DNA of 64,000 bases from the NCBI GenBank assembly GCA_963682055.1, contig OY821742.1, positions 30,475,060 to 30,539,059 of the forward strand, read 5' to 3'. Of the stretch, positions 47,258-59,489 are shown piece after piece. The stretch comes from Primula veris (taxonomy: Eukaryota; Streptophyta; Magnoliopsida; Ericales; Primulaceae). The stretch's first letter is position 1. Every line of letters begins with the position of its first letter. The notes beneath the pieces were generated by a model. It saw nothing but the letters and a program-made list of their open reading frames with translations. It searched no databases and was not told the DNA's origin. The translations under genes were made by a program, and so were the position numbers.

Positions 47258-50200
47258 TTAACTAGATCTATAGTGACATACCCCAATATCACTTCTTAAG
47301 GTTTCAAATTTGTTTGTATCAAGAGGTTTTGTGAAAATATCTGCTAATTGTCTTTCAGTTGATACATGTTTTAAAATTAAGCTCTTTTCTTCAACCAATT
47401 CTCTAATAAAGTGGTGTCTCAGATCAATATGTTTAGTTATGGAATGTTGTACTGGATTCTTTGCTAAATCTATAGCACTTTTTTTTTTTTTCACAAAACA
47501 GAGTTAGCACTTGTTGTTTAACATTATAATCAGATAACATTTGTTTCATCCATATAAGCTGATTGCATCCACTACCAGCTGCAATGTACTCAGCTTCAGT
47601 AGTTGACAAAGAAATGCAATTTTGCTTTTTACTAAACTATGACACAAGGTTATTCCCAAAATAAAAATAGACACCAGAAGTACTTTTTCTATCATCTATA
47701 TTACCAGCCCAGTCTGCATCACAGTACCCAACCAAATAGTGATTTGTGTCTTTAGAATACCATAACCCAAGGTGAGTAATGCCTTTAACATACCTTAAGA
47801 TTTTTTTGACAGCAAGAAGATGAGATTCTAGAGGATTTGCCTGATACCTGGCACATATTCCAACACTTAAGCAGAGATCAGGTCTACTAGCAGTTAAACA
47901 GAGAAGACTTCCAATCATAGACCTATAGAGACTAGGACAAACACTCTTACCCTTATCATTCTTAGACAATTTTAGTGTCGTACTCATAGGAGTTCTTTTC
48001 TCTTTACTCTCACTCAAACCAAATTTCGTAACAAGATTATCAGCATACTTACTTTGGCATAGAAAAATGCCCTTTTCATTCTGCTTAACTTGAGGTCCTA
48101 GAAAGTACGTTAATTATCCTCCACCACTCATTTCAAAATCATGTTTCATATCAGAAATAAATTTGGTAATTTTATCAACAGAAGTAGAACCAAACGCAAT
48201 GTCATCAACATAAATTTGAGCAACAATTATATCCTTAGGAAACTTCTTTGTAAACAAGGTTTTGTCAACTCCTCCTCTATTAAATCCCTTTTCAATTAGT
48301 AACTTAGTTAGGCTTTCATACCAAGCTCTAGGGGCTTATTTCAAACCATACAAGGCCTTTTTCAAAAGAAAAACATGTTCAGAAAAATTTGGATCCTCAA
48401 AGCCTTTGGGTTGACTGACATAGACTTCTTCTTGTATGCTACCATTCAAGAAGGCACTTTTGATATCTAGTTAGAACAACTTAAAGTCATATAGGCAAGC
48501 AGGAGAAAGTAGCATTCTAATAGATTCTATTCTTCCTACAGGGGAAATTTTTTTATTAAATTATATTCCCTCAATTTGAGTGTATCCTTGAGCCACAAGT
48601 CTAGCTCTGTTCCTAACTATTATGCCATCTTCATTACTTTTATTCCTAAAGATTCATTTAGTACCTATAACACTTTTATTGATAGGTCTGGGTACTAATG
48701 TCAACACATAATTTCTCTCAAATTGAGACAGTTCATCTTGCATAGCTAAAATTCATTCACTGTCTTCCAAAGCCACTTTTATATTTTTAGGTTCTAATTG
48801 AGAAATATAACAAGCAAAATGAACAACATCATTCCTTTTATCTCTGGTTTTCATACCTTTATTGATTTCTCCTATGACATCTTCAAGAGAATGATTCTTC
48901 TGAGTCCTTATATAACGAGGTTTACTTGTACTTTGGATTGGAAAGTCATCTTCTTCTTCATCAGAATCTTTTGTACTTTGGGTTCCAAACTCAGTTGCAA
49001 CTGGACTTCCAACCACTACAGGACTGCCATTTTGCTGAGTTTCTTCTATGTCTTTACTTTTGATTCCTGAATCATCATCATCACCTCCAGTCTCATAGAC
49101 ATCTTTCAAATCATCAAATAACACATTATATGACTCCATGACACAGTTTGTTCTCAGATTATAGACTCTAAAAGCCCTACTGTTTTGAGCATACCCAAGA
49201 AATACACCTTCATTACTTTTAGAATCAAACTTCCCAAGATGTTCTCTATCTTTAAGAATATAACAAACACACCCAAATACTTGAAAATACGTGACATTAG
49301 GTTTCTACTTTTCCAAATTTCATAAGCAGTCATGGTAGTACCTTTTGTAAGATATACTCTACTAACAATATAGCATGCAGTGTTCACAGTTTCAGCCCAA
49401 AATCTTTTGACAAGTTTCTTAGAGTTAAGCATGACTCTAGCCATTTATTGAATGGTTCTATTTTTCTTTTCCACTGCTCCATTTTGTTGTGAAGTTTTAG
49501 GAGCAGAAAAATCATGACTTATGCCTAGTGAATTGTAAAATTGCTGAACTTCTGTTTTTAAATTCAGTTTATGATCACTTCTGACCCTAACAATTTTACC
49601 AATAGTGGATACTTTTTCAAGTTGCAGTTTCAAGCAAAGTGTTTTAAACAGTTCAAAAGTTTTATTTTTATCTTTTAAGAATACCACCCAAGATTATCTA
49701 GAGAAATCATCTACAACCACTATAATATACTTCTTACAATCAATACTTTTAGTTTGCATAGGACCCATTAGGTCAATATGAAGAAGTTCTAATACTCTCT
49801 TGATATAAATCTGACTAGTACTTTTATGAGTATTCTTTGTTTGTTTGCCTATTACACAATCACCACACACACCTTGAGATTAGGAATGCCACTTATCAGT
49901 TCTTTAACAAGTTTATCCAATATTTTATAATTCACATGACCAAGCCTTTTATGCCAAATATCAACATTACTATAGCTTGATTGCACCTACTCTCAGGTAA
50001 TCCTTTTTCAGTTTTCTCAAAAATATAGCAACTATTTGCTGATCTAACTCCTGTCATGATCAAGTCATCATTCACATCAGTAATCAGACACTTATCTTTG
50101 TTAAACTGAACAAACATGTGGTTATCACAGAGTTGGCTAATACTAATAAGATTAGCTTTTAAAACATCTACAAGAAACACATCATTAATTTCAGGCATTT

Positions 50201-52114
50201 CAAGTTTGGTCAAGATTCATTTTCCAATTATTTTACATGTGTCTTCATCCCCAAACACAACAGTGTTTCCTGTAAGGTTAATGATATTTTTGAGAGCACT
50301 TGCATTACCTGTCATATCCTTAGAACAACCACTGTCAAAGTACCATTCATTAGTAGTAACAACATTTAGAGAAGTAATGACAGCTTTATTATTGGTAATT
50401 AAGTCATTTTTAATTGTAACCTTCCAAACTCAATTCATTTTTTTTATAAGAAGAGGACAACCAGTTTTTCTGAGATATATACTTTTTGTGCATTTTTAAA
50501 TAGCATCTGATTTCTAGATGTCCATGCCTTTTACAAAAGTTACACAGTTTTAAATCAAGTCTAGTTTTAGCTTTAAAGTTATTCAACTCTTTTCTGGTTG
50601 CAACTGTACTTCTAACCTAGTTGTCAAAATCATGAGTTTCATATTTTACTGAAACTTTAACAAAAGTAGTTTTTCCAGTGCTTTTATAACCACAGTATCC
50701 CAAACCACTATTTTGATCCTCTATAGTAGGACAGCATGTCATCTAATTTTTCTGATGCAGAAGCATTCAACAGTTTCATTTTCTTTTTGGTTTCAGTTAA
50801 CTAAACATGTTGTCTGTTGAGTTGTTCAGTGAGATTCTTTATTTCATATTTTAGATTAGTATTGAGTTTGTTGATGATTAAGGATTGTTTACTCAGACTA
50901 TGATATTTTTTATAAATAACAAGATATTGCTGAGTAATACACTATTCAGAGGGTTCTTCCTCATCACTGCTATAGGTTTTAAGAGCAGTTGTAACTAAGG
51001 TTGAAACTGACTCACAATCACTTTCATATACATGTTATTTTTCAGTGATTCTTCCCATAAAATTAACAAAGTTGAATTCATCCTCTTCATCACTGTTACT
51101 TTCAGATCACTATCACTGTGAGTGGTTATATAAGTTTTTTTTTTTTCCTTTTTAAAGTATTTGCACACTCAGTCTGAATGTGACCACAACCTCTACACTC
51201 TCTGCATTGAATTTCTCTAGGCTGATACTCTCTGTCATCCTTTTCTTTAGGATTCCACTTTCTTTTAGAACTATTATTAAGCCTAGATTCTGGCCTAAAT
51301 TGATTATCTCTTTTATGAAAGTTTTTGGATGTTCCAGTACCATCCTGCCTTTTCTTGTAGAACTTTTTGTAAACTTTTTTAGCAAAGAAGGCCAACTGTT
51401 CTTCATCACACATATTATCACAGAATTTAGGTTCAGTTTTCTTAGTTTGAAAGGCTATTCCTTTTTGGTTCTCCCTTTTTAATTTTTTTTTTTAACTCAT
51501 GAGTGCTTAGATTTCCTATAAGTTCTTCAAGTTTTAGGTTATCTAAGTCTGTTGATTCCTCAATAACTGTTACTTTAATTTCAAACCTTTCTGGAAGAGA
51601 CCTTAGGATTTTATTCACAAGTTTAGCATCACTATATTTTTCACCTAAGCTTTCAGCTTGATGGGCAATATAACAAATTCTACCATTAAACTGTTCAATA
51701 GTTTCATCTTCCTCCATTCTTAGATTTTCAAATTGAGTAGTTAATTGTTAGAGTTTATAGGCTTTTACTTTGACAGTTCCCTCAAAAGTTACTTGTAAGA
51801 TATCCCATGCCTTTTTGACAGTTTCACAGTGAGAGATATACCTGAACACCAGCAAAAATTAAGTTTATTGCTGTTGAGTTTGCACTTAACTTTTTGTCCT
51901 CATCGGAAGACCATCTGTCTTCATGTACATAGACTAGTTCACCTTCACCATCAGTAACAGTTGGAACTTCCCAACCATACAATACAGATTTTCATTCTTG
52001 TTCATTTTGCTGTTTGATGAAAGATCTCATTCTTATTTTCCACACTCCATAGTTAACTCCTCCTTCAAGCAATGGTGGCTTGTTAAATGCATTTCCTTCC
52101 TTCATTAAATCCAT
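47258..52114 (-). pseudogene. copia-2 gag-pol, multiply broken
   Basis: The start lies 46 bp after the primer-binding site (MDLMKEGNAFNKPPLLEGG). Recognisable parts on the minus strand: Gag (UBN2) to about 51442; zinc knuckle CRECRGCGHIQTEC near 51170-51210; protease YFDSGCSKDMTG near 50310-50345; GAG-pre region; integrase core with HIDLMGP, RSD and QQNGAVEKKNRT (49445-49770); a variable linker (48753-49139); reverse transcriptase with YVDD at 48201-48212; and RNase H, ending in LADIFTKPLD near 47300. Stops include one in FSR*SWVVFL (about 49700), and at least eight frame breaks separate the open pieces. In these elements Gag and Pol are made as one precursor; this copy cannot make it. Confidence 0.9.
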
Positions 52115-52159
52115 CTTTACCAGAACACAGGATCCACACTAAGTGAAATCTAGTGTGAA

Positions 52160-52171
52160 GCTCTGATACCA
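52160..52171 (-). other. copia-2 primer-binding site
   Basis: TGGTATCAGAGC on the minus strand, 2 bp after the 5' LTR end. Confidence 0.9.
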
Positions 52172-52173
52172 AT

Positions 52174-53275
52174 TGAAATTTCTATCCGCTTCTCTAGTTG
52201 TAGTTATGCAGTTAGGTTACAAGTATAGTTGCAACTTAGGTTGGAACCTAAGTATAATGATGGACAGAACTGGAATTATTAAATGTACTTGAATTAAATC
52301 ATACACACATTTAACAACGGAGTTCACCCAACTAGGCTACATCTCCGGGGCACTCAACCAGATTAATGATATTATAATAGCTTACAATATAGGATTCAAG
52401 TCTTAATGAAAAACTCTCAGTCTTTCTCTAGGTTTTTCTGCCTATCTCTATATTGCTCATACCTTATAACTATCACTCAAAAAATCAATGGCATCCCATC
52501 ATTGCTTTTCGTTTTAAAAGCTTATTGTGTATTCTCTTAAAGTTGAGTTCTTTATAATTTAGAACACACACTTTTTACAAGCAAGGCTATTAACTATTTA
52601 AAAAGTAAAAACAATCTTCTTTCTTCAAGAACCTGTTGATTGATTTGAACTCTTCTAATTGATCTCAATCTTCCCATATTTACACGGGATAATTCTGTAA
52701 TTGATTGACCTCAATATTCATGTAAATACCTGTTAATAGACTCGCTTGACAATAGGAGTTACTATTTCTTTATACAAGAAACTTACAAAACAATATCTTT
52801 TTAGAGATACAATATTAATATAACGTGAATCCATAACTCCATATATTTAATCTAATTAGATCATTGCTGATTTGGAGACACATAGATTGAATAAAGATAT
52901 TAAAGACATTGCATAATAAAAGAGATTTAGTTTCCACAATAAAAGGAACACTATCTTTTTAAACTAATCTCCATATATCTTTTAAATAACTCCCATTCTT
53001 TATCACTTTAATATTCTCAATAATCTTTTTAAACATGTGAGAATATATCCTGCATACGCTAATTCACATTAGAGACTTTAAAGATCGAGTAAATGCAGTT
53101 TAGAAGGAATTAGACAGAATCATACGTATTGGCAGGTTAGAACTGTAGTTGCAACTGAGCTTGCAACCTCACCTGTAAACATTATACTGTCTTAATTCTT
53201 AACAATCAACTTACATTATATTGTTCAAACCAATTGACAACCAAGAGTTACTAGGCCAGAAATATGGTCCTAACA
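52174..53275 (-). repeat. copia-2 5' LTR
   Basis: This 1,102-bp repeat runs TGTTAGGACC to AAATTTCA on the minus strand. It is flanked at its outer end by the target copy GCCTC. Confidence 0.9.
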
Positions 53276-53280
53276 GCCTC

Positions 53281-54050
53281 ATTCGAGTTCACAATCTTAT
53301 TAGATATATGAAAAAAAAATATCCATACGGAGAACGCTTAAATAACAAAGAAAATATTGTTTATAAGCCAAAAAATGAATTGACTTGATAAGGCACAAAC
53401 ATCTTTACAACTGCAAAATAAGAAAATAAAAAATCTTATGTTCGAGGTAATATATAAGCTATATCGTTTTCACAAGTAACCAAATTCCAAGTAAAAATTA
53501 AGCATATATCTAAAATTACAAATATATGAGCACCAATAAATAACCAATTATCATAAATCAGATTAACCGATTAGAGATGATCGAGGTTAAATTACATACC
53601 AACTAAAGATAATTAACTTGTTTACGAATATATAAGCAATAATTAACTTCGTTTTGAGTTAGGATTTAAATTACATACCGATTAGAGATGATATAGAGTG
53701 AAAATTAATAGTGACAACAAAAAGAGAAAAAGTGACAAGTAAAGAATATTTTTCCTCCCACGTGTCATGCGTGTTCACGGTTGGTAAATTTAATTGAAAA
53801 TATTATAAAGTGTCTTATTTTAATTTCTTATTTTTCATCTTATTCACCTAGTAAATTGGACAGTGTAAATAGATTTTTTGAATTAGAAATTAAATATCCC
53901 GATAATTTGTGACAAAAATTAAAATTCTTGGAACTATGTCAAATAATTTTTAATAAGTGACGTTTAACTTTTTTGTCACTAAAAATGGATACACTCAGTA
54001 AGAACATTGAATAGTTCGTCACTAAACACCATAATTCTTGTAGTCGTTCT
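53281..54050 (-). mobile_element. CACTA-like terminus and flank
   Basis: Read on the minus strand, the end at 54050 is GACTACAAGAATTATGG, a CACTACAAGAA-type terminus with its first base changed. It is followed by GTGACGAAC and TTTAGTGACAAAAAAG subterminal motifs near 53965-54030. This fits a CACTA 5' end pointing left toward the transposon-protein fragment at 43703-43951, with copia-2 inserted between. The rest is AT-rich and non-coding. Confidence 0.45.
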
Positions 54051-54056
54051 TCATCT

Positions 54057-54575
54057 TTTTTTTTTTAATTTTAATGGAGGGAAAAACCTTATTTTTATTT
54101 TATTAATTACTAGAAAATAAAAATGTGTGGAAAAACCCCCAAAAGACTTGGCCAAAAGTATACCGATCGGAACAAATGTCTCAACCATTACAACAAAACA
54201 AACTTTGGAAACAAAATGACAAAAAATAAATTTTACAAGAACTTGTAAAGTAATTAAACCTAACTTCTTCCATATATTCCAGGCATGACTCTTTTGCCTT
54301 CTCTTCTAAGTAGACAAACCGACAGACCTTCTCTCACATAGCTACGACAGCGAAAAAATGGCAAAAAGTGACATGATCATCGCAAAAATGGAGTTTGATC
54401 TCTACCAAACTTGAGAATACTTGCCAGCAACCTAGGAAAGTCCCCCAGATCCTTAGAAATTATGTTTAGTCCTCCCTTTGCCAATAGATCTGCAGCTCCA
54501 TTCCCCTCTTTTAAAGGTATGACAAAGCTCCACTCTTTTCTTGTTAATTTTTTTTTTTTAAGAAAAGTCAACGAT
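54057..54575 (-). pseudogene. LINE 3' end with RNase H tail
   Basis: A plus-strand T run at 54057-54068 is the poly(A) of a minus-strand LINE; the next 50 bp resemble the LINE 3' end at 21210-21260. Upstream on the minus strand the reading WSFVIPLKEGNGAADLLAKG matches the end of the RNase H (RVT_3) domain of plant LINE ORF2, which degrades RNA in the RNA-DNA hybrid. Only about 60 residues remain and the catalytic start is missing. A run of A/T causes a break at 54550-54560. Confidence 0.65.
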
Positions 54576-55175
54576 TTCTTAAAAAAAAATAAAAATCGTC
54601 CATGTCATCTTGTTTATAAGTTATTGGTAGTGTTACTTGTGTAAACATTTTCTTTCCCATTCGTCTTCTTTAAAAATTGCAGAATCGAGTAATGGCATCT
54701 TGCATCTATATGATACCATGAAATGGTAACAATGCTTAGTAATTTTATTTTTTAATTAAAAGTGTGTGTTGCCCACTATTATCATTGATTTTTTTGAGTT
54801 TAAATTGGTCCTCCGATCTTATTACAACAAAATTAGAATCCTGCGTACTGAAAGATAAAAGAACGAGACTTGTTGGGGCCGAAAGAAATAACAGAAACTT
54901 ACAAGCCTCAACAAAATATTTGACTTTTATACTTAATATCTCTTTTTCTTCTAGATATATCTCACCGCATAATCAAACCAGATCGCAAGGTGAGAGAAAA
55001 TTTCTACCAAATCTCCATATCGTGCCTCTCAAATCCTGATCTCCATATCATGCAAATAAAGATCTGGCGATGATAATTAATGGCACAATGAAAGATCTAA
55101 TCACGCAGCAATGATGGATCAACCAATTCCGTCTAAGAAGTAATATTCTCTAATTTCAACCAACTTATATGAGAA
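54576..55175. other. Unassigned region
   Basis: No gene recognised. It lies between the LINE tail and the minisatellite; the frame at 54764-55039 has no known motif. Confidence 0.3.
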
Positions 55176-56600
55176 TTTCTTTATGTAGCTTATTCAAATA
55201 GAACTTATAGGTTGATAAGTGCTTATTCTCTATGGGAGTAGCTTATACAAATAGAACGTATAAGCTGAGAAGTGCTTATTCTCTATGAGGGTAGCTTATT
55301 CAAATAGAACTTATAAGCTGAGAAGTGCTTATTCTCTATGGTAGTAGCTTATTCAAATAGAAATTATAGGCTGAGAAGTGCTTATTTTCTAAGTGAGTAG
55401 TTTATTCAAACTGAACTTATGAGCTGAGAAGTGTTTTTTCTCTATGGTAGTAGCTTATTCAAATAGAAATTATAGGCTGAGAAGTGCTGATTTTCTAAGT
55501 GAGTAGTTTAATCAAACTGAACTTATGAGCTGAGAAGTGCTTATTCTCTATGGTAGTAGCTTATTCAAATAGAAATTATAGGCTGAGAAGTCCTGATTTT
55601 CTAAGTGAGTAGTTTAATCAAACTGAACTTATGAGCTGAGAAGTGCTTATTCTCTATGGTAGTAGCTTATTCAAATAGAAATTATAGGCTGAGAAGTGCT
55701 TATTTTCTAAGTGAGTAGTTTAATCAAACTGAACTTATGAGCTGAGAAGTGCTTATTCTCTATGGTAGTAGCTTATTCAAATAGAAATTATAGGCTGAGA
55801 AGTGCTGATTTTCTAAGTGAGTAGTTTAATCAAACTGAACTTATGAGCTGAGAAGTGCTTATTCTCTATGGTAGTAGCTTATTCAAATAGAAATTATAGG
55901 CTGAGAAGTGCTGATTTTCTAAGTGAGTAGTTTAATCAAACTGAACTTATGAGCTGAGAAGTGCTTATTCTCTATGGTAGTAGCTTATTCAAATAGAAAT
56001 TATAGGCTGAGAAGTCCTGATTTTCTAAGTGAGTAGTTTAATCAAACTGAACTTATGAGCTGAGAAGTGCTTATTCTCTATGGTAGTAGCTTATTCAAAT
56101 AGAAATTATAGGCTGAGAAGTGCTTATTTTCTAAGTGAGTAGTTTAATCAAACTGAACTTATGAGCTGAGAAGTGCTTTTTCTCTATGGTAGTAACTTAT
56201 TCAAATAGAAATTATAGGCTGAGAAGTGTTTATTTTCTAAGTGAGTAGTTTAATCAAACTGAACTTATGAGCTGAGAAGTGCTTATTCTCTATGGTAGTA
56301 CCTTATTCAAATAGAAATAGGCTGAGAAGTGCTTATTTTCTAGGTGAGTTGTTTAATCAAACTGAACTTATGAGCTGAGAAGTGCTTTTTCTCTATGGTA
56401 GTATATTCAAATGGAAATTATAGGCTGAGAAGTGCTTATTTTCTAAGTGAGTAGTTTAATCAAACTGAACTTATGAGCTGAGTAGTGCTTTTTCTCTATG
56501 GTAGTATCTTATTCAAATAGAAATTATAGGCTGAGAAGTGCTTATTTTCTAAGTGAGTAGTTTAATCAAACTGAACTTATGAGCAGAGAAGTGCTTTTTC
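55176..56600. repeat. Minisatellite with 53/106/424-bp hierarchy
   Basis: About 26 monomers of 53 bp. At the left edge (to about 55370) the monomers are of one type (GCTTATTCTCTATG.G.GTAG... TGAGAAGT). From there two types alternate: A (with CTATGGTAGTAGCTTATTC and GAAATTATAGGCTGAGAAGT) and B (with TAAGTGAGTAGTTTAATC and GAACTTATGAGCTGAGAAGT), giving a 106-bp dimer. Base variants at the A/B joint recur in the order GCTGA, CCTGA, GCTTA, GCTGA: the CCTGA variant is at 55591 and 56015, 424 bp apart. The right end decays with small deletions. There is no coding potential. Confidence 0.95.
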
Positions 56601-56639
56601 TTCAAGGGAATACTTATGTGTTAACAACTACCATAGTCA

Positions 56640-57320
56640 CCACAATCATATTGATCACAATAATTATTAATAGATCTGATTTTGCTTCTTGTACTATATA
56701 TCTATGCGTTTTGGCTTTTTTCTCTTCTCTAGGTAATTTAATTCCCTTCCATTTAGCAATTTTTCTTTTTTTTCTTCCTTTTCATCGACCTTGATTTCCC
56801 AGTTGGAAGAATAAATATCCACAGTTAATTTGCCCTCCTTAAGATTTATATGATTGTGAGTGCTAGGCATATCATTGTTATTTGCCCCATCTAGGTAGCT
56901 TTCACTGGATTCATCTATTGCATTTTCAGAAATAGGGCATTCTGTTGAGACTAGAGGACCAAATTCTCTTTCCAAATATATGAGTTCAAGTGTAGTAGGG
57001 TTTCTAATGCTTATATTAAGGGGAACCACTTGCATTAACCTTTGTTCATAATTTGGTGTTACTCGATTGATCTTTAGAACTGGTACTTGCTCTGTCTGTA
57101 TCAACCACTCTTCATCCTCAAATAAGACTAAACTTGTTTGTGGCTCGATTACACTTACACTTAGCGGTTCTGTTCCCATTTGTTCATTTTCTTTCTCTAT
57201 TAGTTTCTCCACCAATATCTCATTTTCTACTATTTCCTCTATATCTTGTAATGCTGCGAATGGGTTTGAGATTTTTACACCCAAAATCTCTTTTGTATTA
57301 TTTATATCCTCTTTCTTCAT
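56640..57320 (-). pseudogene. LINE ORF1, C-terminal part
   Basis: The 208-residue open frame 56694-57320 contains ISNPFAALQDIEE at its start, a run of acidic and hydrophobic residues, VPLNISIRNPTTLELIYLE, and EGKLTVDIYSSNWEIKVDE. It parallels the ORF1 pieces at 24492-24970 and 21590-21910 and shows what that ORF1 looked like before its two insertions. The NPF motif after the knuckle is common in plant L1 ORF1. The DUF4283 and zinc-knuckle region are missing upstream, and the frame's end runs into the minisatellite. Confidence 0.6.
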
Positions 57321-57409
57321 TTTGACTTCTTCATATCTACTTGTGCACCTAGGTTTTCAAATACTCCAAATAATAACAGCACGAATAACCTTTATACATT
57401 TACCTTTCA

Positions 57410-57793
57410 AAGAAGAATTTGATTGAAACTATCAGCTCAAAGATGAAACCTTTATTTGGAGATGAAGAAGGGGCTTTTATTTCAGCTTATTATGACTATT
57501 ACAAGGGTCAATTTGTTCTTGAAGCTGAAGCAAGAGCAGTTTATATTGATTTAGTTTTATCTCCAATTTCTAATGTATGCATAGAAAGTGATTATTTGCA
57601 ATTGATCCTAATATTACAAGGGAAAGCAATCGAACATTGTAATATATCATCAACAGTACACAAAATTAAAGAAGAATTGAAAAAAAAAAAAACTTATCTA
57701 CTGATGCATGTGATGAGGGAAGCTAATAAAGGAGCTGATCTCCTCGCTAATTTTGGTGAAGAACAAGGAAATTTGGTATCCTCAGATGTGTGA
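57410..57793 (+). pseudogene. LINE RNase H-like domain, plus strand
   Basis: The plus-strand open frame (57419-57793) reads VLEAEARAVYIDL, then ESDYLQLILILQGK, then HVMREANKGADLLANFG. This is the RVT_3 RNase H fold of plant LINE ORF2: the E of EAEARA, the D of ESD and the late D of GADLLA are the usual catalytic positions. The first Asp strand is missing or changed. It lies back to back with a minus-strand RT zinc-binding domain, the wrong orientation for one continuous LINE. Confidence 0.7.
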
Positions 57794-57794
57794 A

Positions 57795-59485
57795 GTTTTC
57801 CATCTATGCTGAAAGGAATTGTGGCAACAGAGACGAGGGTCTCCCCAATTTTCTTTTCTTTGAATTTTATTATCCAAATACACCACTTTTAATAACACCC
57901 TCCACATAAAACAAGAAAATTTAGGAGGAAGAATCTTGTCCCAAATAAGAGTATCATTCCACCTAATATTATTTTTATTTCTCACAAGGTTCCAAGATGT
58001 TTTGACAGATTACTCCCTTGCTGCATTCTACTTCCAGATCATAATATCATTGCCACATGTATTTTCTTTTATTTCTTTAGTAAAATAGTGTTGTTTGTGA
58101 TTTGGGAATGTACCACGAATAATATATCTTTTCCATTCCCCATTAAGTCTTAAATCTTTTAGGAGAGTACCATCTTGAACATCCACACTTTTGATTGAGC
58201 CATTTAAACTCCGGTTATCTCAATTAGGATTAATATTTTCTTTTCCCACTAACAAAATAATAATTTTTTCAGCAACCTCTCTATTCTCTTAACATTTTGC
58301 TACATGTACCATTAGAAATAGATTTTTTTGCTTGATTGAGATAAATTTTCTGGCAGTATTTACTTTTCATAAATAAGGACAACAAAGATTTTCTACTTTC
58401 TGAACTTTCACCAAAACTTCATAGACAAAGAATTAGTGATATCTTGCATATTTCTTATTCACATGCACCTTCTTCTACCGGTTATGAGAATTTTAGTTCT
58501 CGGTGCAAAAATTAAATAAAAGGCCTTTTTTTTAACCCAATGATCAAAATTATTTTTAAAAATTCGCACTAAAAGTAAGATTGTGTACTGCCGAACACTT
58601 AAGCTACTATTCTTAATAAAAAAAAATCTATGGTAATGTGTTTATTTTCTAATATATATAAGTCTAACCATATATGTATATAACTACATATATAAAATTT
58701 TACCCCATTTTCACGTGGTCCCAGTGCTTCCCAGTGCACAAGCACTATTCGCATACCCCTAGAACCGTCTATGTCCATAGGAAGTATTTTTTTTCATGAA
58801 ACACAATGAATTCTTTTCTTTTCTTCTTCTTGACCCCATTTTTTTTTTGCAAATACCTTCTCAATAGCATTAATATAAATACTCTTTGTAGGTTGCATAA
58901 CTGAAAGAATATATACATAGGAATATATTGCAGTACATGCTTGATAAGAATAGTTTTGGTACCCATATAAAGCTATTAAGATTTCCAATTGTTCAACATA
59001 TCTCTAAATATTTAGTGTTTTTAGTGTAATCCCCAATTTATCTTCAATTTCTTGCATTAAGTAATTGACACATGTTTGGAGCAATATAAAAACCTTTTAT
59101 TATAAATATTCTCTTGTCTATAATCTTTTTCATATTGTTTAATCACATTCTTCACTTCATTGACTAATCTACCGGTAGCACCAGAAAAAATAATGATATC
59201 ATCAGCATAAGCTAAATGAGTAATTTAGGGACAACCATGAAGAAATTTGAAATGTTGATAACTGCCATTATACATCAAAGCATTTAGATTTCTAGAAAAA
59301 ACTTCAGAGCAAATCACAAATAATCCTAAAAAGAAAGAATTTCCTTGTATTAAACCTTTTGTAGACTTGAAGAAACCAGTAGGCACCCCATTAACTAACA
59401 CACTGAAATGAATATTTTAGATTAATCTGTATACTCTATCAATAAAAAAATTCCGAAAAACCCATTTTTCTCAATTTTTTTTGAG
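57795..59485 (-). pseudogene. LINE ORF2: RT C-half and zf-RVT, minus strand
   Basis: Minus-strand readings in order: GFSEFF / DRVYRLI, SVLVNGVPTGFFKSTKGLIQG, a stop, then the catalytic THLAYADDIIIFSG (YADD at 59198-59209), NEVKNVIKQY, then the connection (TILIKHVLQYIPMY) and the RT zinc-binding domain (WDKILPPKFSCFMWRVLL, LCC). This is the second half of a plant L1 reverse transcriptase, broken by stops and frameshifts. The first half is absent on this strand but lies in opposite orientation at 59490-60110. Confidence 0.8.
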
Positions 59486-59489
59486 AAAT

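Larger units (their letters stand above)
44815..53275 (-). mobile_element. Ty1/copia retrotransposon (copia-2), complete but degenerate
   Basis: The 8,461-bp element is on the minus strand, with LTRs of 1,101 and 1,102 bp. The target duplication (plus-strand GCCTC) lies at 44810-44814 and 53276-53280. The order 5' LTR, primer-binding site, Gag, protease, integrase, reverse transcriptase, RNase H, polypurine tract, 3' LTR is complete, but coding is broken by many stops. Long LTRs, about 8.5 kb total and 1.3 kb of non-pol sequence before the 3' LTR suggest the Sirevirus/Maximus side of copia, tentatively. The LTRs differ visibly throughout, so it is much older than copia-1. Confidence 0.95.

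Noticed and set aside
55176..56600. CRISPR-like array
   Set aside because: The repeats are contiguous with no unique spacers and the genome is plant nuclear; it is a minisatellite.
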